Shown here: positions 12,480-25,400 of the stretch, in pieces
How the letters are laid out: every line of letters begins with the position of its first letter
Position numbering within the stretch: position 1 is the first letter of the stretch
Assembly: GCA_019155185.1 (NCBI GenBank)
Contig: CM032800.1
Coordinates: forward strand, 10,780,001 to 10,844,000
Origin: Beaufortia kweichowensis
Lineage: Eukaryota; Chordata; Actinopteri; Cypriniformes; Gastromyzontidae
DNA length: 64,000 nt
Direction: 5' to 3'
Program-made: the position numbers and the translations under genes
The notes under the pieces: model-generated
The model's database searches: none
Seen by the model: the letters and a program-made list of their open reading frames with translations, nothing else
What the model was told of the DNA's origin: nothing

Positions 12480-12960
12480 GATAGTTCAGTCGGACTGCCT
12501 GCGTGCCCCTTTTGAATACTCACACAAAGAGTTACTAATCCGCATCTCAAAGGCACAGACTTTCCCGTGTAATTACAGATGCAATACAAGCCTCTGTCTG
12601 CGGGGCAATTACTGCTGACACACACGAGACGGGCCAAGAGCGCCTGAGACAGATGTCAACACGGCATCAAAGGAATTCTTTGCATTTCCATACAAACACT
12701 CAAGCAAATGTTGCTTTCCTCATATTTGTCTTGCATGAATGGACACACAAACAGCTTTTGACAAGTAGTCCCAAAATTCCTCTCCGCGCTAATGGGGTCT
12801 CTGCGTGGTTTCGTACTGACATCACCGGCGAAAATGCTTCTCGCTAATTTCATATTGTTGTGTGCGGCCAGCTGCGATTGAATCACTGAATCCCCAAATC
12901 ATTTCACTCCTGAGGGAACGGCAGCCCTTTCACCTCAAATCTCTCATGAACTCGGCTTTT
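12480..12960. promoter_or_regulatory. candidate conserved non-coding element
   Basis: About 480 bases of unique, GC-balanced sequence without repeat wording lie downstream of the tgfb2 polyadenylation region. They contain homeobox-type ATTA/TAAT cores and CAGCTG near 12,870. There are stops in all frames or short unpatterned frames, so coding is unlikely. The call rests only on texture; conservation could not be tested. Confidence 0.2.
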
Positions 12961-13029
12961 GTGTGAACGTTTGAGATGTGGATAAACACTGTCTTGAATG
13001 ATATTTTTTTCTTGTCATTTGTATTTTTT

Positions 13030-13260
13030 TTCTTAAAAATCGTTTACTTATCCTCCTGTATCCAAACCTGTATGACTTTCTTTCTTTGCCAGAACACGTT
13101 GGTAATAAAAAACATTCACCCCCATTGACTTACATTGTATGAACAAAAAATATTTCTCAAAATATCTTCTGTTGTGTTCCACAGAAGAAAGAATCATATA
13201 CAGGGCAAGTAAAATGATGACAAAATTTTTATTTTTGGGTAAACTATTCATTTAAGTCTT
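13030..13260. repeat. cyprinid 'TATGACTTTCTTTCTT' dispersed element
   Basis: It contains 'AAACCTGTATGACTTTCTTT', 'CCCATTGACTTACATTGTAT', 'AAAATATCTTCTGTTGTGTT' and ends 'TTTTTGGGTAAACTATTCAT'. The same order of phrases is seen at 17,155-17,398, 27,605-27,800, 33,608-33,835 and partly at 43,925-44,085. This is a non-coding, high-copy fish element. Confidence 0.6.
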
Positions 13261-13269
13261 GTCATTAAC

Positions 13270-14490
13270 CTAGATTATCTTCGCAATAAGCAAAAAAAAA
13301 AAGAGAGTCACTTTTTAGTCAAGTAATTTTAACGGTATATTAGAGATATAGATCTACTCATTTATTTATTTGAAATGCATAGAGAGTGTTCATAGTGAAG
13401 TCTTAAATGTACAGTTGCAATAAAATCCAGAAAAAGAGTAGAAATAGATTTTTTTTTCTGCAAAAAACTTGACTGTAAAGCAATCATGATGACTTAAAGG
13501 TTTCAACCTACAAAAACAAACACATTTCCTCTGTGCCACCAGCAGCCAATGAATGTGAAAGTCGACTCTGTGTTCTTGGCTCTGTTAATGACCAAGATGG
13601 CACAAGGCTGATAAAACAAGCACACCACCAGTCCACAGAGCAATTCTCACACAGCCGATATGTGTGACATCATGGGTTTGCAGAGCATTTATCTGTAGAA
13701 TGTTGACTTCTTAATCCGAACTCAGTCCAGATTGACAGTCTCCAGAGCTTTCCGCTACTCAAATCTCACTTCTAAATAAAGAACCACAAACTCAAGGCTA
13801 ATGAGCCTGGAGCGACTCCAGACCTTAAGGGCCAGTGGAGGATATTCAATATCAAAGCATCTTTAATATAAGTGTGTGCGTGTGTGTGTGTGTTTGTTGG
13901 ACGGCGTAGTTTATGTTAAAATTATGTTATGTTATATAAATTATTGCACTTTGAAATTATTTGGTTTTAAAATAGTTCCAGAAAAAATGCTTTATCATAA
14001 AATAATATTTTCTGTAAAAAACACAAAAGGAGATACATTGATGGTTTCTATAGACACTGATCTTTGATTTTTTTTAACCTTCAATTTTTTCCTATAAAAT
14101 TTGGTCAAAATGATACATCGAAACAATGATACAAATGATGCTGTTTTTTACAGCAGGTTGATGAATAAAACTTGATATCTTTACATACATCCTCACATTT
14201 TTTATTAGTTTAGATTGTGATCGGTGTATGAGATTTGGCGAGTCACATCGCATCACATCTGCATTGGCTACTGAAGAATCAAAACATTTAGCAAAATCAT
14301 TTAAGGTGACTAAATAAGAAAACACAAGCACACACACCTTCCATTGTCACTTAAATAATTTATTATTTATACCACTAGAGCACCACAACAGTAATGTGTT
14401 ACAATACATCATAGTGGGTCAACAATATCAACATCATCATAGACAACAATAACAATAAACAGCTCTAGTGTGACAAATGCTGGTGTCTCC
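13270..14490. other. gene-free intergenic DNA with TG microsatellite
   Basis: No exon is visible. A (TG)n tract lies at about 13,879-13,893. The rest is AT-rich without recognisable repeats. Confidence 0.4.
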
Positions 14491-14494
14491 TTCC

Positions 14495-14516
14495 ACTTCC
14501 TGTGTTTACAGGAAGT
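14495..14516. other. perfect 9-bp hairpin with ETS-like arms
   Basis: ACTTCCTGT, a GTTT loop and ACAGGAAGT form a perfect inverted repeat. Each arm contains an ETS-type CAGGAAGT/ACTTCC core. It lies 1.7 kb beyond the tgfb2 stop codon, so it could be in a long 3' UTR or be an ETS dyad. Function is unknown. Confidence 0.3.
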
Positions 14517-14519
14517 CCA

Positions 14520-15895
14520 CTGGCTTTCTTGCCCTACTAAAAATAAAAGAAGTGTCACCTAAAAAAAAAAAGGCATAGGTGGAGGTTGCTCTTTTAAACG
14601 GCTAGATAAGATAAGAACTAGTTAAAAGGGAAACCTCCATCTGAAAGCCGCTCACATCATCAGCTCATGTTACGTGGGTGAAGCTATAACTACGAATAAA
14701 AACCAACAAACAATAGTTACAAATACAAAAAAAATGTAGAAATAAAATATTCAGTGCAATTCTTTGTAATAAAAGATCTCTTTTCCAATGAGAGCAAACA
14801 AAATCACAAATTGAGGAAGACACTTTGAGATGTCAAAACGTTTCTCAATATAAACCTGGACGTCAGCATCTGTGGCTGCTGCAGTGCATATGTGAAGCTG
14901 CTGAAACAGGACACACCGGGTTACCCTTCCATCACGAATTACACGTACACACTATCTGTTATATGACTTCGCGTTCTTTAAAATCCTTCTTTTATAATCT
15001 GACCTTACTTACACAAAACCCCTATTACTTCAATTCATCTATGCGATTTACCTGCCGTGACCTCAGCCTTTTTTCCTGTGTAATGACATCACTTCCTTCC
15101 ACTAGACTATTGTGTTAGTGACATCACAGCCTGCACCTGTTCTGTCAGGGTGAGTTATTTGTAAAGTAAATTATGAATATGCCACAATGCAACATATTTA
15201 TTAATATTGTGCTGTTTGCGCCTACAGAAAGCAGGAGGTATAAGAAGTTATATTTAGATGAGATATGCATGTGAATTTGTGAAAGATGTAATTCATCAAA
15301 TGACACAACTGGCCTGCAAGATCAGAAATTACATTGTGATGAATGAGAATGTGAGAACGAAGGTTGCATTTGTAACGTTTTTACAAGCAGCACTATAGCA
15401 TAAACAGTCTTTTACGGTCATTTTTATGTATGTGATGATCCAGCTGAGCTAGTGTAGTTTGAGTATATTTGACTTGAACACATGCAGTTTAAAGGCACAG
15501 ACTTTTTAGGGTACCTATAGCGCCCCTTTGAGTAGTATGGTTTGTAACCGCTGTAACGCATTGGCCAAGCATGTGTTTGCATACTTTACAATAAAACAAA
15601 ACTTCCTCGGTTGCTCTGAATACGTCTTGCTCGTCTTGAGTTTCTTCATGCCATGCGAAGTGGCTATTCCTAGTCATTCTGTGGCATTTCTGAGAACGTT
15701 ATGTCCAATACCTCTCCACAACTTTCCATCTTTCCATTGCCAACTTCACAGAAACTGTTTGCTTGTGGCCATCTTGGACTTGGATTTGCAGTGAACCAAA
15801 CAAGTGTTTGTCAGAAGTTTCCAGCTCTTTACTACATCAGGCACAAAGTCCTCCGGAAATCAAATATGTGAGTTTTAAATATTATCAAATAATCA
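14520..15895. other. region downstream of tgfb2, no gene seen
   Basis: AT-rich sequence with several plus-strand TTTATT strings that would be AATAAA on the minus strand (for example 15,197-15,202). Part may belong to an extended tgfb2 3' UTR, which is long in other vertebrates. Open frames such as 15,528-15,794 have no family resemblance. Confidence 0.35.
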
Positions 15896-15899
15896 AACC

Positions 15900-15905
15900 T
15901 TTATT
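15900..15905 (-). terminator. candidate tgfb2 polyadenylation signal
   Basis: TTTATT on the plus strand is AATAAA on the minus strand, 366 bases past the tgfb2 stop codon and the first canonical hexamer downstream of it. More distal hexamers exist, so the true cleavage site or sites are uncertain. Confidence 0.4.
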
Positions 15906-16271
15906 CTTGAATGGAACAAAATCAATGACAATAACAACAATGACAAAATAACAGAAAGAAGTATTTGTTTGAAATAAATGTTGGAACAAGGGATTTTCTC
16001 TTCCGCTTGCTTCACATATCGACACCTAATCACATACTTCCAGTGTTTGCCGAACTCACATCCATAGAGCGATGAGTGTGTGATGTAACGCATGCCGTCA
16101 GGGCCCGTTTGTACACAAATCCAGTCCACACACAACCTACACTGCGTCTCGTCTTGGTTTTCGAGGGTGTGTACTTTCTGTTGTACCTTGACACCCTGGC
16201 CAGCATAATTGTGAGTTATTGTGTGTTTGTTTGTGTGAATGTGTGTTTGTGATAATGGAGGTGATCTGTTC

Positions 16272-16430
16272 CTAGCTGCACTTGCAGGACTTAACAATCA
16301 TGTTGGAAAGCTGCTCGATTTTGGGAGTTTTGCCGATGAAGTAAAGGATGGTGAGGGGTTCCAGATCCTGAGACACACAGCATGGAGACGCAGACGCATC
16401 TGGATTAATAGTGTTATAGAGGCCGAGGAT
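16272..16430 (-). CDS. tgfb2: tgfb2 exon 7: ligand C-terminal half and stop
   Basis: Acceptor TTTCAG, 159 bases including TAG at 16,272-16,274. It encodes LYNTINPDASASPCC, VSQDLEPLTILYFIGKTP and IEQLSNMIVKSCKCS, with cysteines 77, 78, 109 and 111 present. The strong conservation here argues for recent or ongoing selection on this copy. Confidence 0.95.
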   Translation of the reverse strand: MLGLYNTINPDASASPCCVSQDLEPLTILYFIGKTPKIEQLSNMIVKSCKCS

Positions 16431-19400
16431 CTGAAAGAGAACAGAAAACGCTTGTTATTGTTGCAAAATGTTGTGTCTTTAGCTTCAGAAACCAATGTGA
16501 CGCTCTGCTTTAAATAAAAGATAATTACATTTGAAGGTTGGACAGAATGACAGAATCTTGGGTATTATTCCTGTAACCTCTCTCTTAAATAAAACCACAT
16601 ACGTGATTTTCTCTGGCGAAGTAGAACATTTCCAGATAAATCTGATTCATCTAGCAACAGTTTGGGTTGCAAAAGCAGATTTGTGTTACTCACCTTGCTG
16701 TGTTGAGTATCTGCGCTCCACAGATACGGACAGGCTCCTGCACAGAAGTTGGCATAATAACCTTTTGGTTCGTGAATCCATTTCCATCCCAGATCATTTC
16801 TAAAATCGATGTAGAGAGAGCGTAAACAGCAGTTATCCTGCACGTTCCTGTTAAATGATGGGAGAAGAACAAAGACATGATGATATTAGAAGAGCAAATT
16901 CTGCTTCATAAATCCAAATGTTATGTTAACTTTTATTTAAAATATAAAACCAAAAAGTTTTAAAAATTGCTGGTGAAAACGTGATTTGTGGTGTTCCTTA
17001 AAGGTTCTTTGTCTGCTGTTTGAGTCCACAAAGAACTTTTAACATTTACTTTACTACCTTTTCTATTGCATGAATGTTTTTATTAAATTGGTTCTACAGA
17101 GCCCAGAAGAATAAAAGAAATTCATTTTTTTGAATTTAGTTCATTAATTAAAGTAATAATTTACCCAAAAATAAAAATGATTTCATAATTTACTCATTCT
17201 TGTGTCATGTATGACTTTCTTCTCCAGAACACAAGAGAAGATTTTTTTTTTGAAGAATGTTGGTAACCAAACAATTGACTTCTATTGTATGGACACAAGA
17301 CCACAGAGAAAAACAATATCTTCTTCTGTGAGTCATATACAGGTTTTGAACAACATGAAGATAAATAATTTTTGTTTTTGGGTGAACTATCCCTTTAAGT
17401 TCAGTCTGAATTGATGGGTGGCCCAGTCCGCTTTGATTCATGTCCCACCGATTGCATAATCCTGTTTCTAACAAATGACAGATGAGTATCTATAGAGACA
17501 CCAGAAGCACTGATGAGCTTTTCACATTCTGATCTGGTTCAAATACAGCATGTGTGAAGAGAAACGGTTGGACCTGGAGCAGAAGGCAGCGTCCCAGAGC
17601 TCGTTTCTGTCTGTGGCTCTTGTGTTGAGACTCCAGTCGGTATGATGGAAGTAACATCAGCAGCAGGTGTGGAGACTGGCCGCTGTGACGACGCTTCTTA
17701 TACCGATCCGATCCGTACAAGATGCTGTCATCTATACCTGTAAAGCAGGCAGAAAACGCACAATAAGAGTCCTCGTCTTGATATCATTACTATATCAATA
17801 TACAGTTGCGTATTACACTGCTTAAAGTTCTGCAATCTGTGACTTTTTGGGTTAAAAAATAAACAAAAATTGAGCACATACATAAAAATGTAAATTGTAT
17901 TTTTTAAACCGAAATGGTTATGGATTGCAGCTTTAAGATTTTTACAGTTTGCATGGCGGTATGTTGATTACCACAAAAAATCCAACTCATATCTCAGTCT
18001 GCACATCTTCCAACTCTCCTGACAAAAGTTAATACATAAATATATATCCAAAACGCAATCTGATGACCTTTATGATGAAACACTGACATGCATTCCCATT
18101 TTCCTTTACTTGTTTTCCAAAACATACAGACAAAGAGAAACACCCTCATACACAAACTCGCTCGCACCCCCACCCAAATCCACCTGCAAAGCGCGCCTCC
18201 AGCTCCTCGCTCTTGTTGGGGATGATGTAATTATTTGACGGCACAAATGTGCAGCAGGGACAGTGCAGGCTGATCTTGAATCCATTGTTTCTGTCTGGTG
18301 GGAGACAAACAGTAAAGAAAACAAAATGTGCACGGTAAGGTTAGATAATCTCCAGCAGATAAATGAGATCATCTCTGGAGCCGGACCGTGATGTGAGCGA
18401 GCCCACTCCCACGATCCCTCAGGAGACGCGCAGAGTCACTGCCGTCTCTCAGCAGAAAGCTCCAGAATCCATCACTGCCACGATAGTAACGCTGAATATC
18501 TCTCCATCTATTCTCTCCTGTGATGCTGTCTCTCGCTCTCGTGTGTAATGTGTTGGAGATGAACCTGTTATGAGCTCATGAGCTGTGTACAGTACATTGA
18601 TGATGATGATGATAGATGTTCATTATTAATTGGTGTATCTGCTATGAACTTTGGATTTGTTTTTTTATTTTCACTGCCTTTCTAAGACTAATGGATTCTG
18701 CTATTGCTGCTTGCTGATATATTTTTCATGGATTTTCTACAGCAGACTCTAGCTTTAGTATGTTCTCTGATTGTTTACAAAATAGCCTTAACAAATGTTC
18801 ATGTTTATCTGATTTCATAATGTTGAGTAATCATCACAAAAGGTTGTTCTTGTAGCATGGTAGCTACTTTTTTTTTTCAGAAAATATACAAATATATGCT
18901 TACAAATATACTGAAATGTCACTTAAGTATCTTCCTAAAATGAACCTGAAGCATACTTTTTTTGGAAGACTAGCCACACACTTTGATTATAGTCTGGTTT
19001 TCCCTTACGGAAGGGAACTTCAAGTTCATTTTATTAAGTGTACTTGAAAAAACTTTTAAAGTTTATTTAAAGGTTTACACTTCAAAGTTTAAGTGTACTG
19101 AAACTTAAAACTTAAACGTTTATTTGTAACTGCTTTTTATCTTTAAGTTGTTTTGGATAAAAGCATTAGCTAAATATAGTAAGTGTATTAAGTACAACAC
19201 TAGTATGCTTAAAAGTGTACTATTTTAATCTGGGACTAAATTGGCCCACTTTCAGTTGTGTAAAAGTGTACATTTAAGTATACTTTAAGTATATACAAAA
19301 CTTTTACTTTATGAAAGTGCACTTTTAAATGTACTTTATGTGTAAACTTTCAGTACACAAGTTAGTTTTTCTAAAAAGTACATAGAAGTAAACTGTATAC

Positions 19401-22400
19401 TTTGATACTTGAATAAACACAGTTGAATAAACGTCTTTATCGTAACGGTTATAAAACGGTTGTAAAATTTCTACACCAAACACGTGTTCATAATCTATTT
19501 CTTGCACTCATTTACCTCTGTGTAACAGCCACTCGCTGACCGCCTCCGTCACATCGAAAGAAAGCCACTCCCCCTCCGTACGGGTACGTACCACCTTGCT
19601 GTCGATGTAGCGCTGCGTGGGTGAGGCGATATCTTTATGACCTAATATCTAAAGAAAGAAGAAACGCATCAGCATCGGTCACCACACACACAATGTCCAT
19701 CGCTATGCCTGCCCCTATTTTAAATGGTACCCCATCCCGTCGTCTCAACCGTGAGCCCCTCGCTTCTTTCCACCACCCCCATCCCATCCTCCCACTGGAA
19801 GCTTCCTGATTGATTAGCCAGGTCTGGGAAATGCTTGGAGAGGCCGTGCTGGCGGAAACAGATGCTGAACAGGGTGCTCTGTCCTTCGTGGCTGCGTGTT
19901 TACATTGGACGGCACACGTCCTAATGTGTAAAACACTGCTTCAGCTGCAACGTTTGCAGTGGTTTAACTTTCCTCCACCAGGCTGTGGAGATGAATGCGA
20001 ACAGAGAGGCTCCAAAATGTAAAATGGAGACAAATTGTAGATCTCTTAGAATGAAGCAACAGGGGTGTATTGTGCATAAACCAGTGAAATGGCTTTTGGG
20101 GCTTTCAGGAATCTCCTGATGTGGGGGAAATCTCTTGCAATAATGCAATATTTAACAGAAGAACTTTATTAAAATGAATATGTGACCCTGCCTGTGAAAA
20201 CCCAGCTGAAGTCATTTTATAACTTTATTATAATTTCAAATGTAATGCTTCTAATCTCATACTTAGATTATGAGACTTTAGCCTGGTTTTTAGATACAGG
20301 ATCACAAAATGTATTTTTAAAAGCAAAAATTATTGATTATTAATGACTTCAATAACGTGTTTGTTCAGTCTGGTATTAAGAGACAGGAATAAATGAGACT
20401 GTCTAAATCCATAAGAACTGTGGTAACATCTTTAAGATACTTACATGGAAACTTCTAAGAAAGATTTAGGCATTTGTGGAAAATGCTGCAGTTTGGATGT
20501 TTTCAGAAATAATGCCATGAATAAATTTGATCAACTTATATTACCTAAATCAATATTTGGTGTGACATTTGCATTTCCAACAGCTTTTGTCTTTGGGACA
20601 CTTACACATAGTTTATAAGACTAAGCTTAAGCTTTGTTCCAAGCTTCTTGAAGATGTTACCACAGTTCTTATTGATCTGAAGATGACTACACATAATCAC
20701 AAGAAACCTTTAAAGAACTTCTGTTATGTTATCTAACGTGTGTTATCATATCTTCATAATTTGTTTTATAATTTCTGTAAAGTTAAAAGTCTAAAGGTAC
20801 AACTGTACATTCATGTGTTATTATTTCTTATGAGGATGAATATGTTTTATATATGACCGCATATATTATTTACATAAATAAATATAGATTTATTGTAATA
20901 TAACTATATTAAATATCATTATGCAATATATTATCAATATAAAAGTACACATTTATTATGTATATTCCTACAACAGGAATATCTTGTCTATTCAAGTCAG
21001 TAATAAAAAACCTCTTCTTTCCTTGTCTCCTTCTTTTAAAGCCTCCATAACACATTCACCATGTCTGTGTCAGTGGGATAGTGTTTACTGCACCTGTCAT
21101 GACAGACCTGACACATGAACAGCGGAGGGGAGCGAGGTTAAATGGAGAGGCAGGTGCTAGGTGGGGAGCTGAGATTCCAACAGCACTGAGATTTTATTCT
21201 GCCCTTGAGACCTTCCCAACACTAAATCACCAAACAGCATTCCACCCTCTTTTCTCTCCACACACACATAAAACCCAGCTGATCGATGGGCTGGAGCCCT
21301 ACGGCACCCTTAAGGTAAATAAACGAACATATGAGAAAAGAGAACGAAAAGAAATGAGCGTGGAAGCTTTCAGAATGGAGCTTTTGGTATGATGTGAGAG
21401 TTCAGTTTTTGTGATTGCTTGTTGCTTATATGTTTATATATATATACTTTATATAACATTTACATTTGTTCATTTAGCAGAAGTGAGAACGAATGTTGAC
21501 AACATTATTGATAAAATGTTAAATGCTTTTTTTGTAGGTCACTTTGCATCTGTTAAATGAATAAATGCTAATGTACATAAGATGCGACATAAGTTCCCGA
21601 TCACATTTATTTAACAAAAATCATATGCTGTTATACTGAAAACCAGCATGTCTGTGTATTGGCTGTAGGCACACAGCTAAAGTTGAACAATTTTATAAAC
21701 AAAATGACATTTTAGACATATGATGAACAGTTATCTATTGCATATCAACAAGCCATCTGAAATGCGTCAGTGCGGTTATAAGAAATATCAGGTGCTACAA
21801 AAGGTTCTGCCATAGAAGAAACATTTTGGGTTCCCCAAAGAACTGTTTACTCAAAGGTTCTTTAAAGAACCATTTCTTTCCTACTTTTTTATAGTCCAAA
21901 GAACCTTACATTTCTCACTGCTGCTTGTATCTCAGAGTAAATTGTCTTTGTGTGACACAAATGCAAAAGCTCCAAACACAAATGCTGTTCCATGTGTGTA
22001 AAGTTTTTGTAGGTAAACAACACATAATCCATGAAACACCTAGTTACAGTGGTAAACATCCGTCGCTAAAACTCACAGTACGCTCAGTGAGGTCATCATT
22101 ATGAATACAGTGATGACGCATATGTACTGTAGTTTAAACCCGAACAACACAATGTGAAAAAGGACCTGAGGCGCAGTCGGGAAAAAAAAGAACTTGAGTT
22201 TGGACCAAACCCATCGATCTAAGTGTAAAGAAATTGCATGCAAGTGCTTGTTTAGGCGACTGAGGGATTTCTATCGCTACAGTTGTTAGTGGACTGACCT
22301 GATAAAGCTCGATCCGCTGCTCGGCCACACGGGCCTTTGGACTCTGTAGTCTGAAGACCCTGAGCTCTGCTTTTACCAGGTTGGATGCGTTCTTCTCCAT

Positions 22401-25400
22401 GGAGCTCACGTCAAACATTAACCTCCTGAAGTACAGGTTGTAAAGTGTTGGAGAGATGACATCTGAAACACACAGAAACGCACTGTTACTGACATGCCAA
22501 CTTGGGAAATAATGTGATAAACAATATGCAATACAATAATGCTTTAAGTTTTAAAATCAATGTAAATTAAATTAAAAGTATTACATAATAAAATATATGA
22601 AATATTACTAAAAAATCAACATGCTTTCTTGGAAAAGAAAGCATGTGTTATGTTTGCAGTACATACAGCAAAAAACTAATCTGACAATGTTGTTATTGCA
22701 AATCATTGTGATGAGTCTATGGGATAAAACCACTAATCCAAACAGATTCTTGAACCTTTACCACATAAGACAGAAAAATTACAGATGAGATCTCTTTAAT
22801 ATCTCAATTGTTTCTCCTAGACATCAGTTAGATCAAATGGAAAGCATCTTCTGTATCTTAGATATTTCTCCAGAGAAAAAAGCAAGAAATCGTACATACT
22901 GTATGTCTTCATTAGAGTTTTAGAAGAGATCTTAACAATGTCACAGACTGAGATATTATGTAAATATTAATAAAGATATTTAGATATATTCTCAATAAAT
23001 TAACCCAAATCCTGATTATTTTACCTGTACACATTTATTCTACATTTCAATACTCTGAATTTATTTACCATACTCTTAAAGTTGACTCCGTCAAATTTCC
23101 TAAACTATGAAAGAAACAAATCCGAGCATTAAACCTCTGGGTACACTCGTGGTCTTCTGAGATGAAATCAAGCATTTGGGGTTATGAAATGCATGAAATA
23201 CATGTTGGCAAAAGAAACATGAAACGTTGGTCGTCATGCACTTTATAACAGCACTAAACTAACCCGTACAGTCAGTCCTGCCAGGAGAAGTGTCTGAGGC
23301 ATGGGGCAGTGATGTCGTCTTTACAATCAAAGTGTGATGAAACAATGCGCTGTCACGCGAGGGTCGGCCGGGGTTCAGCCCAGTAGCCCAACAATCCCGC
23401 GGTACTCAAAACCATGTGTGAACGTCACACGCTTTGACAGGGCCCTGTTCACACACAGCATGTGCCGAGAACCATGTGTGCAACAGCGAGATGGGACCGT
23501 TACTCCGCACAGTAGCTCAACAAATTAACAAAAACAACTAAAGCCAGATGCACAACCACGCAAGGGAACGTCGGGAGCCGTGACACAGCATGAATTTACA
23601 GTGGACTGATGTCCTGTGACACGATATTTTCGGTTTCCCTAAAGCCACCCACATCAACTCCGACCATGTGTAACACGTGCGTGTAGCCGTGGCCTTCGTA
23701 TGCTTTCCGTTAACATGTGTGACACTTGAAGCTCTAAATTGATGGCCTGAACGTTGCACAGAAGCCGGGGATTAGAAACCTTCAGCGGTTTATTTAATAA
23801 GCCTACACAAGCAGGACGTCCATCCGCCAGAGACAGAGAGAAGAAAACATAGAGCAGCTGCTGTGACTGAAAGAACAATCAGGGCTTTGAAGAGAAAATA
23901 TTTATGAATTTCCACTTCAAGGGAATTTCTTTTATTGCATGACTCTGTGGAATACTTGATTCTGTGGCCGTTGAACTGCACAAGTCTCAGACAACTGATG
24001 AACTACATTTTCAGAATAAATACAGCTTGACCATGATGCTAGTGGTCTTCATGGTGTTGCTATGATGTTGAGAAGTTGTCAATATTGTAGTCTACATATT
24101 ATTTATTATATGGCCATTTTATTTAATTTGCTCACCTGTCAGACAAATTGCATTTCTGTAACAAAAACAGTGCAGCACTATGTCTTGAGGTTTGGTATTT
24201 AGGATTTCAGCACCTCCTAACCCAAAGCAAAACCAAAAGCAGGAATAATACTTGCCTAGGCAAACAACACTAACAAAAGATTTTTCATGATCAATTTGCT
24301 ATGTAGGGTTCTTGAGTTAGTTCTTTAAATTTCACTTAAATAACCTACTGTAAGTGTTTCACCTAAGTGTTTTCAGGTTTCTTGTTGGTAAGGTAGCAGA
24401 TATCTATGTTTAAAATCTTTGGCATCAGAAGTCAAAACATGCTACATCTACGGTATAAATCTTCTAACTTTCCAATTCAGCCTTTATCTTTCTTTTCCTG
24501 TAGTTTAATGTTGATCACATTCATAAACTAGTCAACACAACTAGGGGCTCCGTCTAGCTCCCTTCTCCTCAACTTCCTCCATCCATCAACAGAAAAGTCA
24601 CTTACAATGAACCAGCGTAAAGAGCAGAGTTTGCATAAACTTGACTCTGTGAAACGCTCTGTTGATTTGGTTTCTACAGTGGACACACTGTACACGGTTG
24701 ACCGGAAACCACACTGTGCGCACACACGGATAATGATACTGCTAATCTCTATACACCGCAAGCAAGCCACTGAAGAATACACGCTGACTCAGAAAACCAG
24801 CGATGGATTTGTAGATTCAGCAGCAGAGACTGTAAAAACCACTGATTTTATACAAATGTGATTTAAAAAATGTTTGGTCTGAACAATCACATATCACTGT
24901 ACAAAATTCTTTGCTGCCTTAAAAAGTCCAATAAACTTGATTTACAAGATTTAACAGTTTTTACATTATTTCAACTCATTTTAAGTCATTTGAAATAACT
25001 TAAAATAACTAAAAAATGGGGAAATGACTTGTAAAGTCAAGTTAATTGGACTGTTTTAAAAACAGTTTTAAAGAACTACAATCAACTTGGCTTTTTTACA
25101 TTATTTCAGTTTATTTAATTATGTTCAATTGTGTCAAATTATGTTATGTATTTTATGGAGTAACAGCAACTAAAGCACCGCTGGACAAAATTTAAAATAG
25201 TAAGTTGAAATGACTTGTAAAGCAAAGTTGACTGTTTTTACAGTGTGCTGGTCATCATTATAGTTAAAGTATAGATTTCTGGCAGATTTGTATGATTAAC
25301 CATGTCTTAACCAACTTAGGGGGTGTCCGGATGTTTTTAAAGGGGGAAATATTGGATTCTGTGGACACACCTGGAGGTCGAATATACGAAGGAAAATTCG

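Noticed and set aside
15893..16297. 134-codon minus-strand frame ending next to tgfb2
   Set aside because: It overlaps the last bases of tgfb2 exon 7 in a different frame; the true frame ends at TAG 16,272-16,274 with the conserved CKCS ending.
16990..17115. Considered as an alternative tgfb2 exon in intron 5
   Set aside because: The phrases match the local MITE family, and no frame links exons 5 and 6.
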